From NCBI GenBank assembly GCA_026724425.1, contig JAIUCV010000003.1, forward strand, positions 48,176,477 to 48,240,476: DNA of 64,000 nt, in the 5' to 3' direction. The stretch is from Erythrophleum ivorense. Lineage: Eukaryota; Streptophyta; Magnoliopsida; Fabales; Fabaceae. Numbering within the stretch: position 1 is the first letter of the stretch; the number at the start of each line of letters is the position of its first letter. Below are positions 32,951-44,991 of this stretch, in pieces. The translations under genes and the position numbers were made by a program. Below the pieces are notes generated by a model. It saw only the letters and a list, made by a program, of their open reading frames with translations. It was not told the DNA's origin and searched no databases.

Positions 32951-35900
32951 TGTATGCATGAAACGTATGGTTTCTCTATAAACGTATGAAATTTACTAGA
33001 TACAAAAGCAAGTCCCCTGAAATAAATTAGTTAAGGTCCTAAAAAATTTAAGTAGCATTCTAGACTCTTAAAAATAAGAATCCCAGGGTTAGACAGAAAG
33101 AAAAACGGAGCTAGAATAAAAACAAAATTAAACAAAAGGTTGACGAAACATAATGGTATTTTCGTAATTTTGAGAAAATTTTGGAATTCTCATAGAAGAG
33201 CTTTCTAAATGAAACTTTTTGAGTTATGTGGAGTTCTTAGAGGCCCTAAAAACCATGGGAAGCCCCAAGATAGTTAAAACCCCTCCGATGAACGTTTTCC
33301 AATGTCAGTTGACCCAAACTTTGACAGATTCGTTCAGGAAGGTTTTAGCTCTGATTTGAGTAATTACAAAGGCATTTTATTAAATTGGAAACCTAAATTT
33401 CATAATGGAAAAGATGACTCTTAAAAAGGAGCTAAAACGAATTGAAAACAAAAATGCCAAAATGAAGGGGCAAAATTGGAGTCTTTGAAAAGTATTTCTT
33501 AAACCCACCTATATATATGAGGCGCCCCATCTCCTCCTTCATTTAGGCATATTTGTTTCTGCCCTAAATTAGAGAAAGAACCCTAAGGGCAAGGCGCACA
33601 AGAAGGAGGAGAAAGGAAGGAAAAAAAGAGGTATGGATTTTCTTGGCTTTTTTCATATTTTTTCTTTAGCAAACTTATTCTCCTTCCCCTTCTTTTATAT
33701 GGTTTTATTGAAGTTCTTGGATCTATTTTGAGGACAAAATAGAGGGAAAATTTTGGATTTGAAGAGAGGAGGCTAAGAAAAGTGAGAAACAGCAAGAAAA
33801 GCCAAGGAAACAAGGTAAATCTTCATTCCATGGTAGCTATCTCTTGCTCCCTTCTTCTCCTTGGTTTGTCCCACATATGGAGCTTCAAGAAGGCTTAGAT
33901 TTTGGGTAGAACCAAGGGTGAATATTAGGAATTTAAGGGAGGAGAATAAGAATATACAAAGAGAATTAACAAATAACCATAGAAAATCAAGATAGTAAAG
34001 TTAGGGTTTTAAGTGTCCCTTGTAAAATCTGATTTGATACCATAATTCCTAGGCCTAAATAAGTGTTTGGATAAGCTCCTAAGATCCCTAGAAGGCTCCC
34101 CATATGCATCTTCCACTAAGAAAACAAAGCAAGCTCCATAGGTGCCAAAAACAAGCATAACTTTAGCCTAGAGTAGTTGAGGCACCTAAGGATAGTTTTA
34201 AATTTTTTGAAACCCATTTTTAAGTCATATATGATGAGTGAAGATGAGGGAAAATCTTGGAAAAAATTTAGGAGGCCTAGAGAATGAATTCGTGTCATAG
34301 GTTCGATAATATGACCCAAGGAAGCAACATGTAGTTAGGCTCTTTGTTTTTAATTATGTGATGACTCCAAGAGGCTTAAAAGGAGTCAAAAATCATAAAT
34401 GAAAGGAAATAATGGAGCCTAGAACTCAAATAATAGATGCTGCTTCATTAGGTGCATTTTGGAACCATAAAGGGGCTAATAGACCAAGTTAGTGTTTAAG
34501 GAAGATGTATAACTTTAGAAATGATTCCAAGAACCCAATTGGCTTCCACATATTGTGTTTAGGCCAAAAGAAACAAATCCCACACCCTTGTGTATGTGAG
34601 GCCGAGGAAGGGAGCAAAAATCCAAGAGAAAAAGTGTACTTATGTGGCAAAGGTAGCTCTCTCCACTTTCTCTCATGCATGAATGTGTGCTTATCTTGTC
34701 TTTGAATGTGTGTATGTGTGTTTTAAGAAATGAAAAGTATTCTAGCATATGCTTATGTTCCATGGTACCATAATGTTGTAATATATTTTCAAATGATGCC
34801 TAGTATATGTGCCTACGTTTGCTTGAGAGTGTTGAAGCCAAGAACCCTTAGCCATGGTGAGGATGAGCCAAGAATCCCTAAAATTGGTTAAGAAAAAGTA
34901 AAGAGTCTCCCAAGAGTGAAGTTAAGTCAAAATCTCATAGAGTAAATGGGTGAGGCAAGTCCAAAATCCATAAAAAAATGGGTGAGACTAATCCACTTAC
35001 TTGGCAAGCTTATGTATGCTTTGTATGACTTGTTCAAGTGCCAAAAATGCTCCTTGAATGATCATGCACTTCATGGTGCCCGTGCATGCATTTTTAAGAC
35101 TTGTATTGCATTCTTTATGTGTGATTGAAAGGGAGATGAGCTATTTGGATTTTTTGAATCTCATTCCTTCCTCTTCAATGTCTTAACATGTTAGGTGAAC
35201 CAAATGAGCAAGGTAATGGAAGCCACCAAGCCTAGAAGAGGAAGATTGACAACCAAGTCTATGAAATGTCAAATTGTAGCCATATGAGTGGCACGATGTA
35301 ATCCATTGTTATATATGTTGTATAGCTTTATGAACATATGTAAATATGTAAATGTATGATGTATGAATGAACATTAATGCAAATGTATGAAATAGCATGA
35401 TTTCGGTATGGAATGGCAAGCACTAGCATGTACATTCTTGTGTATGACATGGGGGGTCAGAAAGTGAGTTTTTAATTTCTAGGTTTATGCACCTTTAAGA
35501 AAAGTTTAGAGAATCATTTTGGTACATTCCCACTTGCTTGAGTGGCCATGGTTTCCTTAGAAGTAAATTTGGACCATTTGGACCCTTTTGATGACACAAA
35601 ATAGACCATTTTACAACCCAATTTCAAGATCTGACCAAATGAATGAATTTGTTCATAAATTTTGGCACACACATAGATCTTATCCAGATTTTTTTGAGAA
35701 GTGAAAGATCAAATTATTTAGAGCTATGTGGAATTAATTATGAATTTCCAAAGTTGGTATTTGTCTACTGAACTGATGCAGATACTGTTCATATGGTCAG
35801 AAACTTAGACCATGTCATTCGAGCAACAAATGATGTCTAATTCTCATGAAATTTTACGAGCATAAATTAGACATGATAAGCTTTTCATGGCCACTAAGAT

Positions 35901-36422
35901 TACTCCAATTGGACCTCTGAGCAAGGAGATATGAATTTTTGAAATTAAAGGATAGTGCCAATAATGTTAGTTGACCTTTGGTATTGTTCCATCAATTTCT
36001 GGTGGCAAGTAGCCTCTTTTTGGCCTAGATTTATTTTTACATAAAGTAGAAATCTATATCTTTCCATAATGGTAAATTATTCATGATTTTGAGTTTTATA
36101 AAATTAATTATTATTTTCCAAAATTTGTGATAGTAACCTGAAAAATTAGTCCGAGGCTGCACACCTTGTTTTTATGTATCCACTCCCTTTGCTTGAGTTC
36201 TAGGCCACTTCTTAAGCTTGTTATGAGTTGTATTAGTGTAATTAAATATGATAATGAGATGGATGAGTCCATATGACCCATGAGACATGAAATGAAAATC
36301 TTATCTGTGACGTAACGCAATTAAATTGAATATTTTCAATGATTTTCCTTGGCAAGCTTGCATAGTTCAAGGAAATGAACCTAGAAATAAAATGAGATGA
36401 GCTAGAGAATCATGGTGTTACA
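32951..36422 (+). mobile_element. Long-LTR family copy L7
   Basis: The 3' end is clear (ATCATGGTGTTACA at 36422). The 5' end is decayed: TGTATGCATGAAACG at 32951 replaces the usual TGTAACATC start, and the family match is firm from about 32962. No convincing target duplication was found; CATGA at 32957-32961 and 36423-36427 would need an odd truncation. It contains a TATA box at 33510 and the minisatellite near 34830-35010. No coding domain is present. It probably lies in the downstream flank of the glycine-rich locus. Confidence 0.82.
33510..33520 (+). promoter_or_regulatory. Candidate LTR TATA box in L7
   Basis: TATATATATGAGGCGCCCC lies about 560 bp into the LTR, with the GGCGCC motif directly after the TATA box as in L9. 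Confidence 0.55.
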
Positions 36423-36961
36423 CATGATAGCTAGCGATAACAACCCATAAGCTTTTAAGTTTTGAGGTTACTATATATCTAATGAAAATAATATCACTAA
36501 TGTATAATTTACTATGCAAATATTCTCTCGCTCTCTCTCTCTCTTTTTCTCTTGTTAAAGTTTTAAATTTCTCTTATGTTGTCTTTTATTTTATTATTTA
36601 AATTATGGTTAGGGATATTAGTTTTATGTGAGTCTAATCCATTTCCAAAAGAATCATACTAAAATTCATAAAAGAAATATTAACTTTTATCAACTCAACT
36701 AATCCATTCTTACTTGCAAGTAGGACCATAACTTAGACAGTAATAATTTAACATACAACTTAATATTATTTTTCTAATTTTATTTTAAAAGGTAATTAAA
36801 TACAATTTCTACTATTTTTTCACTTTACTAAAAATTTGGTTTTTGTGTTAATAATTATTCTTGTTAATTGTTGGAGTCTAGCTTGTGTTACATCATCAAT
36901 ATTACATAATTAACTAAAGGCTCATTTGCTTAAATAGACTGAGCTATGTATGCCCACTTAT
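36423..36961. other. AT-rich non-repeat spacer with a CT microsatellite
   Basis: This is low-copy-looking AT-rich DNA between L7 and the LINE-like scrap. The only clear structure is the CT run at 36524-36544. No gene is seen. Confidence 0.5.
36524..36544 (+). repeat. CT microsatellite
   Basis: CTCTCGCTCTCTCTCTCTCT is a simple dinucleotide run with one interruption. Confidence 0.9.
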
Positions 36962-37033
36962 CGAGGATATCTTGACATTAAGGATACACAAGCCTTTAGT
37001 AAGGCTTTATTGGCTAAACATGTATGGCATTAG
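36962..37033 (+). pseudogene. Possible LINE reverse-transcriptase C-terminal scrap
   Basis: The frame from 36962 reads RGYLDIKDTQAFSKALLAK, then HVWH and a stop. This resembles the GLGF(R/K)D...FN(K/L)ALLAKQ.WR signature near the C-terminal end of plant LINE-type reverse transcriptases. It is short and stops 9 bp before L8, so the rest may have been displaced by that insertion. The call rests on motif recall only. Confidence 0.4.
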
Positions 37034-37041
37034 GTGGTGGA

Positions 37042-39396
37042 TGTAACATCTGGTTTTTCATACAAACATCGAAATGAGTCAGTTTAAAAAGCAAGTCCCC
37101 TAAAATGAATGAGTTAAGGCCAAATGAAATTAGAATAAAATTTTAAATAATGAAACATGAGGATCCAAGGTCTAAGATGCCTAAAAACTAGTGCCTGAGT
37201 AGTTTAATAAAATCGCTGAAAGCATAATGGCATTTTCATAAATGAGTTTTGGAAAACTCACAGGAAAGCTTTTTAAATGAAAAAATTGAGTTGCTCGGGG
37301 TTCTCAAAAGCTCTAAAAATCATGGGAACTCCCGGAATAGTTAAAACTCTTCCAGTATATGTTTTTGAATGTTAGTTGACCTAAATTTTGACTTTTTTAT
37401 TTAGGAAAGTTTTTAATCCAAATTGAGTAATTATAAAGCCATTTTATAAATTAAAAGACCTAAATTTTATGATGGAAAAAATAGTTCTAAAAAAGGAGCT
37501 AAAATGAATTAGTCAAGCAAAGGGACGTAAATGGAAGTTTTAATAAACAAATTCCTTTTAATTTGCATCTTATAAGTGGCGTTCCATCCTCCCTTCATCT
37601 AATTGACCTTTTGTTTTGCCCAAAATAGAGAGAGAGACCATGAAGGAGAGACATACAAGAGGGAGGAAGAAAAGGAAGAAAAATTTCAAGAAAAGATAAG
37701 GAAAGTGAAGGTTTTTCTTAGTTTTCCCTTTAGTAACTTTGTTTTCCTCTTTCTCCCCTCCATTTATATGGTTTTGGTGAATGATATAGGATTATTTTTG
37801 ATCTAGTATAGAGGAAGAAGATTAGAGTTTCAAGGAGGAGCTCATACCAAGTGCAAAAGCTCTTGAAGAAGCTAAGGAATCAAGGTAAATCTTCTTGTTT
37901 TTTATGCTTCCTCCTCCTTTTTCTTGTGTGTGTTGGTTTGACCAAGTGGAGAGTAATTAGAAGGGAGTAAATTCTAACCAAGAGTAAGCAAGAAACCTAG
38001 GTTTTAGACTACGAGAAGCTAGTAGATGCAATGAAACCTAAAGAAAACCATTGGAATTCAAGATAGTAAAGTTAGGGATTTTTAGATGTATAGCAAAATC
38101 TGAATTTCTCCAAGGATGTTATAGTTTATGTGAGAGTTTAATTGAGTTGTCAAGACCCCCAAAAATCCTTCCAAGTGTCTCTTCCTTCAAGAAAATAAAC
38201 CAAAGTTCAGGGGCTCTAAACTATACATAGGTCTCGGCCAAACCAAGTGCAAAGGCCTAGGGAGTGTTTTAAATTTTTCTAAGCCAAGATTGAGACTAGA
38301 TATGATGGAAGAATCTCAAAGGAAGCCTTGGAAAAAATTTAGAAGCCATGGATTGAGAGTTGGAGGTGTAGGTTCCATAATATGACATAAAGAAGCAACA
38401 TACAGTTAGGCTTCTCAAGATGATTGTGTGATGGCTTCAAGGAGTCTAAATGGAGTCAAGAGTCATAGATTGAAGGAGGAAATGGAGTCAATACCATGAA
38501 TTCCTATGGTTTCTTCCTTAGGTCTTGTATGGAACCATAATTGAACCATATGAGCAAGTAGGGTTCCCTAGAGTGTTTATGGTGCTAGAGATTGTTTCAA
38601 GAATGTAATTAGATCTCTTTTGATGTTTTTAGACCAAAGGAATCAAGCTCCATCCACTTGTAAGTGTGTGACTGAAAGAGGGAAAGAGTAATCAAGGTAA
38701 AAAGCTTGTGTTTTTACATTCAAGGTAGCTCTCTAACATTTCTCTCATACATTCTTGGTTCTTTTCTTATTTTTGGATGTGTGTATGTATGTTTATGCCA
38801 TGAGAAATGTTTCTAGCTATTTCCTATATGCTATAGTACCATGATATTCTTGAAATGTGTTTTATGGATGCATTTTGACTTGAATAGGTTTAGTGAAGCC
38901 AAAAGTCCCTTAGCAAAGGTATAAATGAGCCAAAAGTCTTTAGGATTGGGTGAGACAAAGCTAAAAGTCTTAAGAAGAGTGAGGCTTAGTCAAAAGTCCC
39001 TTGAAAATGGGTGAAGAAAGTCCAAAAGTCCTAAGGAAAAAGGGTGAGGCTAAACCAATGCCCTTGATAACTAATGTGTGATATGTATGAGCTCTTGAAC
39101 ATGGAAATTGTTTTATGTATGGTTACTAGTAGCTTAATCTTCATACATGCATTCTTTGACTTGAAAATTTGTCCATTATGTATGTTTGAAAGGGTTAAAA
39201 GCTATTAAGATTCTTAAAATCTCACTCTTCCCTCTCCAATATCTAACCATGCCTAGATGAGCTAAGTGGGTTAAGTGATAGAGGCCACCAACCTTGAAGA
39301 CCAAAACTTTGACAAATATTTTTTTATTTAGCCATTTTGTAGACATATTGATGTCAAATGATGTAACTATGGGATGCATATATGTTGTAGACACTT
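37042..39396 (+). mobile_element. Long-LTR family copy L8, 3' third missing
   Basis: Starts TGTAACATCTGG at 37042 and follows the family up to about 39396, inside the segment just after the GATGTAACTATGGG phrase. It then changes abruptly into gypsy LTR sequence. About 1.1-1.2 kb of the family's 3' end is absent, so no right-hand duplication can be read. TATA box at 37571; minisatellite near 38885-39065. The abrupt switch suggests a deletion joining two repeats. Confidence 0.8.
37571..37577 (+). promoter_or_regulatory. Candidate LTR TATA box in L8
   Basis: TTATAAGTGGCG at 529 bp from the LTR start; the wording is the same as in L1. Confidence 0.5.
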
Positions 39397-40955
39397 GAGC
39401 ACACTAAAAAATAAAGATAATTTTAATCTCCTTTTTTTCCATTGATACCCCAGCGTATTGTTTAATTTTGGAATTTAAGCGTATTTTGAAATCTTTGTGT
39501 TAACTTGAAACTCTTCAAAAGCATGAAGTAGTTCATAGATCAAGCAGATGTACTTTAATAGTGGTTGGAATTATGAGATAAAGTGTTAAGAATTGAAATT
39601 CTAGCTTGAAAGAGCAAGTTCATATCGGTACTACGTTAAAGGGATCTGACTACTCATTATGTCTTAAGAGAAATTATTCTTTTTACTATCAATATTCAAG
39701 TACTAAGACCTTGTAGACCGGTGTTGTAGCATATTTAAGGAGAAATAGGTATACTAAGAATTGGCAAAGGGATGCGATAGAAAATTGTTCTGATGTCATC
39801 TTAAGGGGTGAGTAAGTAATACCAACCCTGAGTATGGTATAGTTTCAGTTTCCTTTCTTTGCTTCAAAGCATCATTTATTTATTTACTCTTCATTTGATT
39901 ACTTGGTACGTATATAGATTTTACTATATAATGTGGACAAACCATTTCTTAATCCTGTTTCTTTCTGAAAGTAACAATTTATGGTTAATATGTTTTGACT
40001 TTATATACTTGAGGCATCTAAGGAATTACTCTAATCCTTATTTTTGATTAAATATGTGTATGATTATGAATTTTGAACATTTTAAGTGTATAATTTGAAA
40101 AATGTTCTCATATTATGGAACTTTGTAGCTAATAGCAATAGTTGTTAGCTTTGGTGCACCATGAACTGTACCCTAGCTAGCAAGGTTGTTGCTAGTTCCA
40201 CGTGGGTGGGCACCTTATATGGATCTATTTTGTTCTTTACGAGCAAGATACTCTATGTTTATGGTTATTTTCCCCACGGGCTATGTGCTCTGCATATGTT
40301 CCATTTGGTTTTGTTTAGATGCTCCTTGTGCACTATTAAGAATGACTCACATAAGGCATATTTCATGCATTAGCTATATCTATTTGGGTGGTGTGGTTTA
40401 ACCATACACTATAGTTAGCATTATTGACTCATTGAGCATTAAACTGACTCCGTGTATTTTAATATTTTTTTCAGATAGTAATACGGACCTTGGTCCATCC
40501 TCAGTAGCATAGAAGTAGTTGAGTTTTCATCCTTCTTGGTAAGCCCCACTCCTATTCACGTGGGCATATTTTGGTAATGTAGATGTAATTTATTTTTCTT
40601 AGAAAAAAAATATGAATGTAGCTCTACTAAATCACAGATAGGGTCCCCCACCCCTAGAAACTTATTTATTTTGGTCTAGATTGATAACTGAACTTACTTT
40701 TAATGTTTTCAACTAGTTGGCTGATTTGTAAAAATTTTGGGAAGTCCAATTTACAAGGGAGACTCTGCCAAAATTTCTACAAAAGCTTATTGGAACTAAA
40801 TTTATGTAATGCATATATGATTTGAAATTGTTTTATTTGCTTATGATATTTGGAAATTAAATCTTAGGGATATTCATTAGTGTTTGATAGAATTTTTAGG
40901 CAGTGTTGGCTTATGAAAAAAAATTTTGGTAACATCATTGTTTGCGGGGTGTGAA
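39397..40955 (+). repeat. 3' portion of the gypsy 5' LTR
   Basis: This 1.56-kb non-coding stretch leads into the PBS. Near 40471-40512 it carries TTTCAGATAGTAATACGGAC and neighbouring text typical of plant chromovirus LTRs just before U5. It ends GGGGTGTGAA, a decayed GGTGTGACA. Its own start is missing: the 3' LTR begins TGTAAACACC at 63740, and that sequence is not found upstream of the junction with L8. Confidence 0.65.
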
Positions 40956-40960
40956 AAAGT

Positions 40961-40976
40961 TGGTATCAAAGCCAAG
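40961..40976 (+). other. Primer-binding site of the gypsy element (initiator tRNA-Met)
   Basis: TGGTATCAAAGCCAAG lies a few bases after the LTR end. It differs at one position from the common TGGTATCAGAGCCAAG of plant gypsy elements. Confidence 0.85.
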
Positions 40977-41193
40977 TTTTTCTGTGATTCTGTAGAGCAA
41001 GTGTTATTTAGTGGGATCTCAATTATTGTTATGAACTCGGGCATAATTATAATTGAGATGTCACTAATGACCTTATAAGGTGTTCTAACAAATTCCTTTG
41101 AGTTTATTGTCTTGTTAAATGTAATAATGGTTGATCTTAAGACTTCAATTTCTAGAATGATCTAATTGTTTATTATTTTGTTGTAGAGTGAAG

Positions 41194-41663
41194 ATGCCTT
41201 TTAGAATTCATTCAGTTAATAGATTAGCTGCTGTAGATGAGGCTTCCACAAATGCAATGGCTTAACAAGCTACCCTGCCTATTAGAGGCTATGGCTGAGG
41301 TCGGCGCAAGGGTCGTGGGACTATTTGACCCTTTAAGTAAGCTTCACTTGACGATAGAGTAGAGCCTCTACAGCCCCTAGAGGAAGTTATACCACCAGTT
41401 TAGCCAAGACCAATCGAGCTTCAAGTTCTAAGAGAGGAGAGAGAGGTTTTAGTAACCTTTTCTTAGTTTCTGAAGTTGAAGTCTCCTACTTATTCTAGAA
41501 TAGACAGTCAAGATGATCCCTAGCAATTTATTGATGGCATTGAAAAGTATGCAAAGCTTTGAGTTGCCTAAGTGTAAAATTAGTCAAATTTGCTGGGTTT
41601 CAGTTATAAGATGCAGCCTATATATGGCTTTAGACTTTATTGGGGGAGAGGCCAGTCGGGTCA
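41194..41663 (+). pseudogene. gag: gypsy gag, N-terminal part
   Basis: The start codon at 41194 follows the leader phrase TTGTAGAGTGAAG and gives MPFRIHSVNRLAAVDEAS. In-frame stops follow (first at the GCTTAA near 41260). Homology resumes as LKLKSPTYSRIDSQDDP then QFIDGIEKYAKL, the opening of the retrotransposon gag domain, and GGEASRV just before the Tat-like insertion at 41664. Gag would form the virus-like particle core. The part is decayed by stops and at least one frameshift, and is continued at 47273. Confidence 0.7.
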
Positions 41664-42280
41664 TGGAAAAGCTAAAGAAAAGCAATGAAAAGAAAGAGGA
41701 AAAGTAATTAAAATTCAAAAGAAAAAAGTGTTTCAAATTAAGTTAGTGGTTACTTTTGCTAGCTGGAAATAAGGGCTAGAAATTCCCTATCCTACGTTTT
41801 CATTTATTACTCTTGAGGTTCTAAGGTATCCATTTGTTTGTCTTATCTTGTGTATCCATTCATTTCATTTTCTTAGCCCCATTACAACCCTGAATAAAGT
41901 CCTCTTGATTTGTGCATTACATTTGGCATAGGTGGTGGAGATTTAGAAGCTTGACAAGCTTATGGTAGTGAGGTTTGGATAGGTGGAACTTGAGTAATAC
42001 ACATTCCTTAAACACTTGAGAGTTGAGAGTAAACACTAATCTATGTGAGAAGTTATGCATTTTTAATTCATTCTCTTTAAATGAAATTGCCATGGAATTT
42101 GTTTTCTTGATGCAAGTGAAGTTAGTTTGGACTGTTAAAGTGATGAAGAGTTGTGATTAGTCTCTAGCTTGTGATTTTTACACTTTCTTTTCCATTTCCA
42201 TTTTCCACTTGCCATTCTACTAGCCTAGTGTTTCAATTGATTCTTTTATTTTGGATTTTGAGCTTTTCCCAAGAGTGCAA
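41664..42280 (+). other. Non-coding 3' internal region of the plus-oriented Tat-like part
   Basis: A purine-rich start (GAAAAGCTAAAGAAAAGC) is followed by ~600 bp without long frames leading to a PPT. Tat/Athila elements usually carry such a long untranslated stretch between pol and the 3' LTR. No pol end is recognised before the boundary. Confidence 0.5.
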
Positions 42281-42301
42281 AGGTTTAAGTGTGGGAGAAT
42301 T
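42281..42301 (+). other. Polypurine tract, plus-oriented Tat-like part
   Basis: AGGTTTAAGTGTGGGAGAAT directly precedes the LTR start TGATGAATGC. TTTAAGTGTGGG(G)GA is the usual PPT wording of Tat/Athila-type elements. Confidence 0.75.
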
Positions 42302-42480
42302 TGATGAATGCTAGTTTTATATACATGAATCCTCCTAATTTAGGCATTTTAGTAACTAAATATGGCTTGTTGCATTTAATTAGGTAGATAATTGATTTTA
42401 TTAGACATCGTTGCAATTAAGGAATTTAACTGTAAAATAATTGATTTTAAATGCATAAATCATTTAAAATGAATTTTGTG
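42302..42480 (+). repeat. LTR-start fragment, left arm of the inverted repeat
   Basis: TGATGAATGCTAGTTTTATA and the following ~170 bp are the inverted counterpart of 47083-47272 with few differences. The fragment lies between two PPTs that point toward it from both sides: plus at 42281-42301 and minus at 42481-42500. Confidence 0.85.
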
Positions 42481-42500
42481 AATTTCCCCTACACTTAAAT
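42481..42500 (-). other. Polypurine tract, minus-oriented Tat-like part
   Basis: On the minus strand ATTTAAGTGTAGGGGAAATT, preceded by GGACAATGCAAC, has the wording of a Tat/Athila PPT. What follows it is LTR interior in inverted sense instead of an LTR start, which marks the rearrangement point. Confidence 0.65.
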
Positions 42501-43182
42501 GTTGCATTGTCCTTAATGTCAACACACAATCCAGTTAACAGATAAATAGCACAATATAAAGAGTGTGGAAAGAGAAAGTATACAATCGGATGAACTTGAA
42601 GTGAAGATCTCAAGGGTGGCTTAGATTTCCATGTAGCTGGTTAGCAACCTTTTATTACTTACAAAATAGAAACAAAACAAACAATAATGCAGAAAAGACA
42701 AAGAAAACTAATTCCTAAACTAAAAAGAACATTATCAGAGATTAACTAATCATACATATCAAAAACGAGACTTAAAACAACTTTATTCCTTTTCAATTCA
42801 ACAAATTTAAGTTTCACTACTTTAAAGCATTTTGATTGATCATGAAGTGATGATTCATGGACTTCCTCAACCATCAGTAGTCTTGGAAAGTCAAAGTCAG
42901 CAATTTTAGAAGCAAGAAAAGAATAAAAATCAAATCAAGGATAATTAAAACTAAAGAAAGAAAATTTAAAATTAATTTTAAAAACACTAGACTCTATACT
43001 CTCTAAATATCTATCAAAACCATTAAAATCAACTTGACTTCCATCAGTAAGAGTCATGCATCAACAGAAAAGTTAGATTGTAACTTTTCACAATCCTTTG
43101 AGTTCAAGGCATCTGGTAGTTGCTTTTTCTCAGTTGAAAGAGTCTATTGATTGTTAGGAATTAGCTCAACAACTTCAAAAAT
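42501..43182 (-). other. Untranslated region downstream of the Tat-like frame
   Basis: About 680 bp between the end of the long minus frame and its PPT. AT-rich; no RT, RNase H or integrase motif was found. Their absence makes this element non-autonomous. Confidence 0.55.
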
Positions 43183-44745
43183 CTATTCAGGACTCTCAAC
43201 AGGAAAAATAGTATCTTCCCTTACCAAAGAGACAACAGTAGGCTCATAAAATTCTAAACAATGATCAACAACAGAATCTAGTCTCTTACTAGTATCAATA
43301 ACAGCACAAGCATCAATAGGGTTTTCAATATCAGCACTATCACTATGCATATTCTCATCAATACTAGTATGATTAGTAGAATCAATCTCATTGACAATTT
43401 TAATGCAAACAAAGGACTCTTTGGATTCAACAGACTTATCAGACCTTAGAAATTCATTAATCTCACTACACATAGGATATGTATGTATATCATCACATAA
43501 GCATTTCAAATTAGAGTCTGATTCATCAATAACAAGCTGCTCAACAATTTCACTCTCTATATTCTCATCACATGCTACATCTACCATTTCATCAGTTATA
43601 TCATCACATGCTAGTGAGGAATCATGTTTATCAGTATATGTGAGGAACTCACTAGTTTCAATGAAAGAATTAATATGGGAGCATCTATCACATATAGTGG
43701 ATCTAGCACAAACATAATCAAGAGATGCATCCAAATTAGCTATGTCACATGGTTAAGATGGTACATTGTCCCTAAACTCAGAAGATGCATCATCAACAGG
43801 CTTATCAACCAATCCCGAGCTAGGAACAAAATAATCATCACATTCTAGATCACCCTCACACTTATCTACTACCCTAGACTTAATAAGATCATCATTAATA
43901 GGTTCAGAAATGAAATTATCACTATGGTCACAGCTAGGAGTAGAAATACCAAGTGCATCAGTACACAAGGAATCATGAACATCAACAATTGTATCATTTT
44001 TGCTCAATGAGTTACCACAATCAACCAAATCAAGAGATTCAACAACAATTTCCTCATCAACATCATCATCATGCAATTCAGAATCAACAACATCATATGC
44101 ATCAGTAGTCACAGTGCTATCAAGTATACTAGAATCAATTCTAACAAATTACAAAGTATTAGAAGATGGAAGGATATTACCTAATAAATAGAACTCTTCC
44201 TCCTCTATACATTCCCTTCTAATTTGCTCTTCAGTTAATTCAGTAGCACTTAAAGTGGGCCAATTCATTTGAATTCCTAAATCCTTCATAATGTTGTCAA
44301 TCATTTGTTGATTTAGAGCATGCAACTGATCAATTTCTTGTTGGAGTTGAAAATTATGAGCTTTCATTTGTTACGACCTTCTCTCTTCCAAACTTGGTTC
44401 CCTCTGGACCTCTTGTTGCATGTATCCCTCATAATAGTTGTAAGGATGATATTCTAGCTCTTACATATTGTAATTGTGGTATGGCTCATAATGATGGTGA
44501 TAATTTAAGTGAACTTCATATGGATGGTAGTATGGTTCAATATAACTGGGGTGAACTTTATAGGGATGATGGTGTGGTTGGTAGCATGGTTGTTGGACTT
44601 GTTGGTATTGTTGGCTTTTTTGTTATTGTCTTTGTCGTTCAAGAAGGCCTTGAAGCATTGACTTGAGTTCATCCAATTGCCTGGAGATCCCATCATTTGC
44701 ATAAGAATCATAGACACCTTGATTATAATAATAATATGGATCCAT
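43183..44745 (-). pseudogene. Single ~520-codon frame of unknown function in the Tat-like element, five in-frame stops
   Basis: Minus frame from ATG at 44745 to a stop at 43183 stays in one register throughout, broken only by five TAA codons; most could arise from CAA (Gln) by one C-to-T change. Domains: residues ~1-45 start MDPYYYYNQGVYDSY and include a helix ISRQLDELKSMLQGLLERQR; ~45-110 are rich in Gln, His, Tyr and Pro; ~125-180 look like a coiled coil (QLQQEIDQLHALNQQ) followed by LTEEQIRRECIEEEEFYLLG; ~210-520 form a very acidic Asp/Ser/Glu/Cys-containing tail. I see no zinc knuckle, protease, RT or integrase. The position after the PBS is where gag normally sits, so it may be a divergent or substitute gag-like protein. 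Function unknown. Confidence 0.6.
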
Positions 44746-44968
44746 TTAAAGCTAATAAAATGAGAAGTTCAATCACTTTCAGCACAAGAAAAATCACTAG
44801 CAAATTATAACTAAAATTAACTCAAAATTAAGAAAATAAAATTCAAATGAAGCTAAGAACTTCTTAACAATAAAAAAACACTACAAAATAGAGGAAAAAC
44901 CAAACCAAAATAGAGCAAAAATAGAGGTTAAACACTTAGAAAACCTTTTTAAATAATTGAGAATCCAA

Positions 44969-44986
44969 TTCCCCAGCAACGACACC
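44969..44986 (-). other. Primer-binding site of the Tat-like element (tRNA-Asp)
   Basis: On the minus strand TGGTGTCGTTGCTGGGGA lies 5 bases after the LTR end. It matches the tRNA-Asp-complementary site TGGCGCCGTTGCCGGGGA at 16 of 18 bases, the two differences being C-to-T. This primer type is used by plant Tat/Athila lineages. Confidence 0.85.
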
Positions 44987-44991
44987 AAATT

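Noticed and set aside
32957..36427. CATGA direct repeat as a target duplication for L7
   Set aside because: It would require the LTR to have lost exactly its first ~25 bp up to the duplication; TGTATGCAT just upstream is a more natural decayed start.
43391..43717. 108-codon plus frame rich in Ser and His
   Set aside because: It is the antisense shadow of the long minus-strand Tat-like frame.
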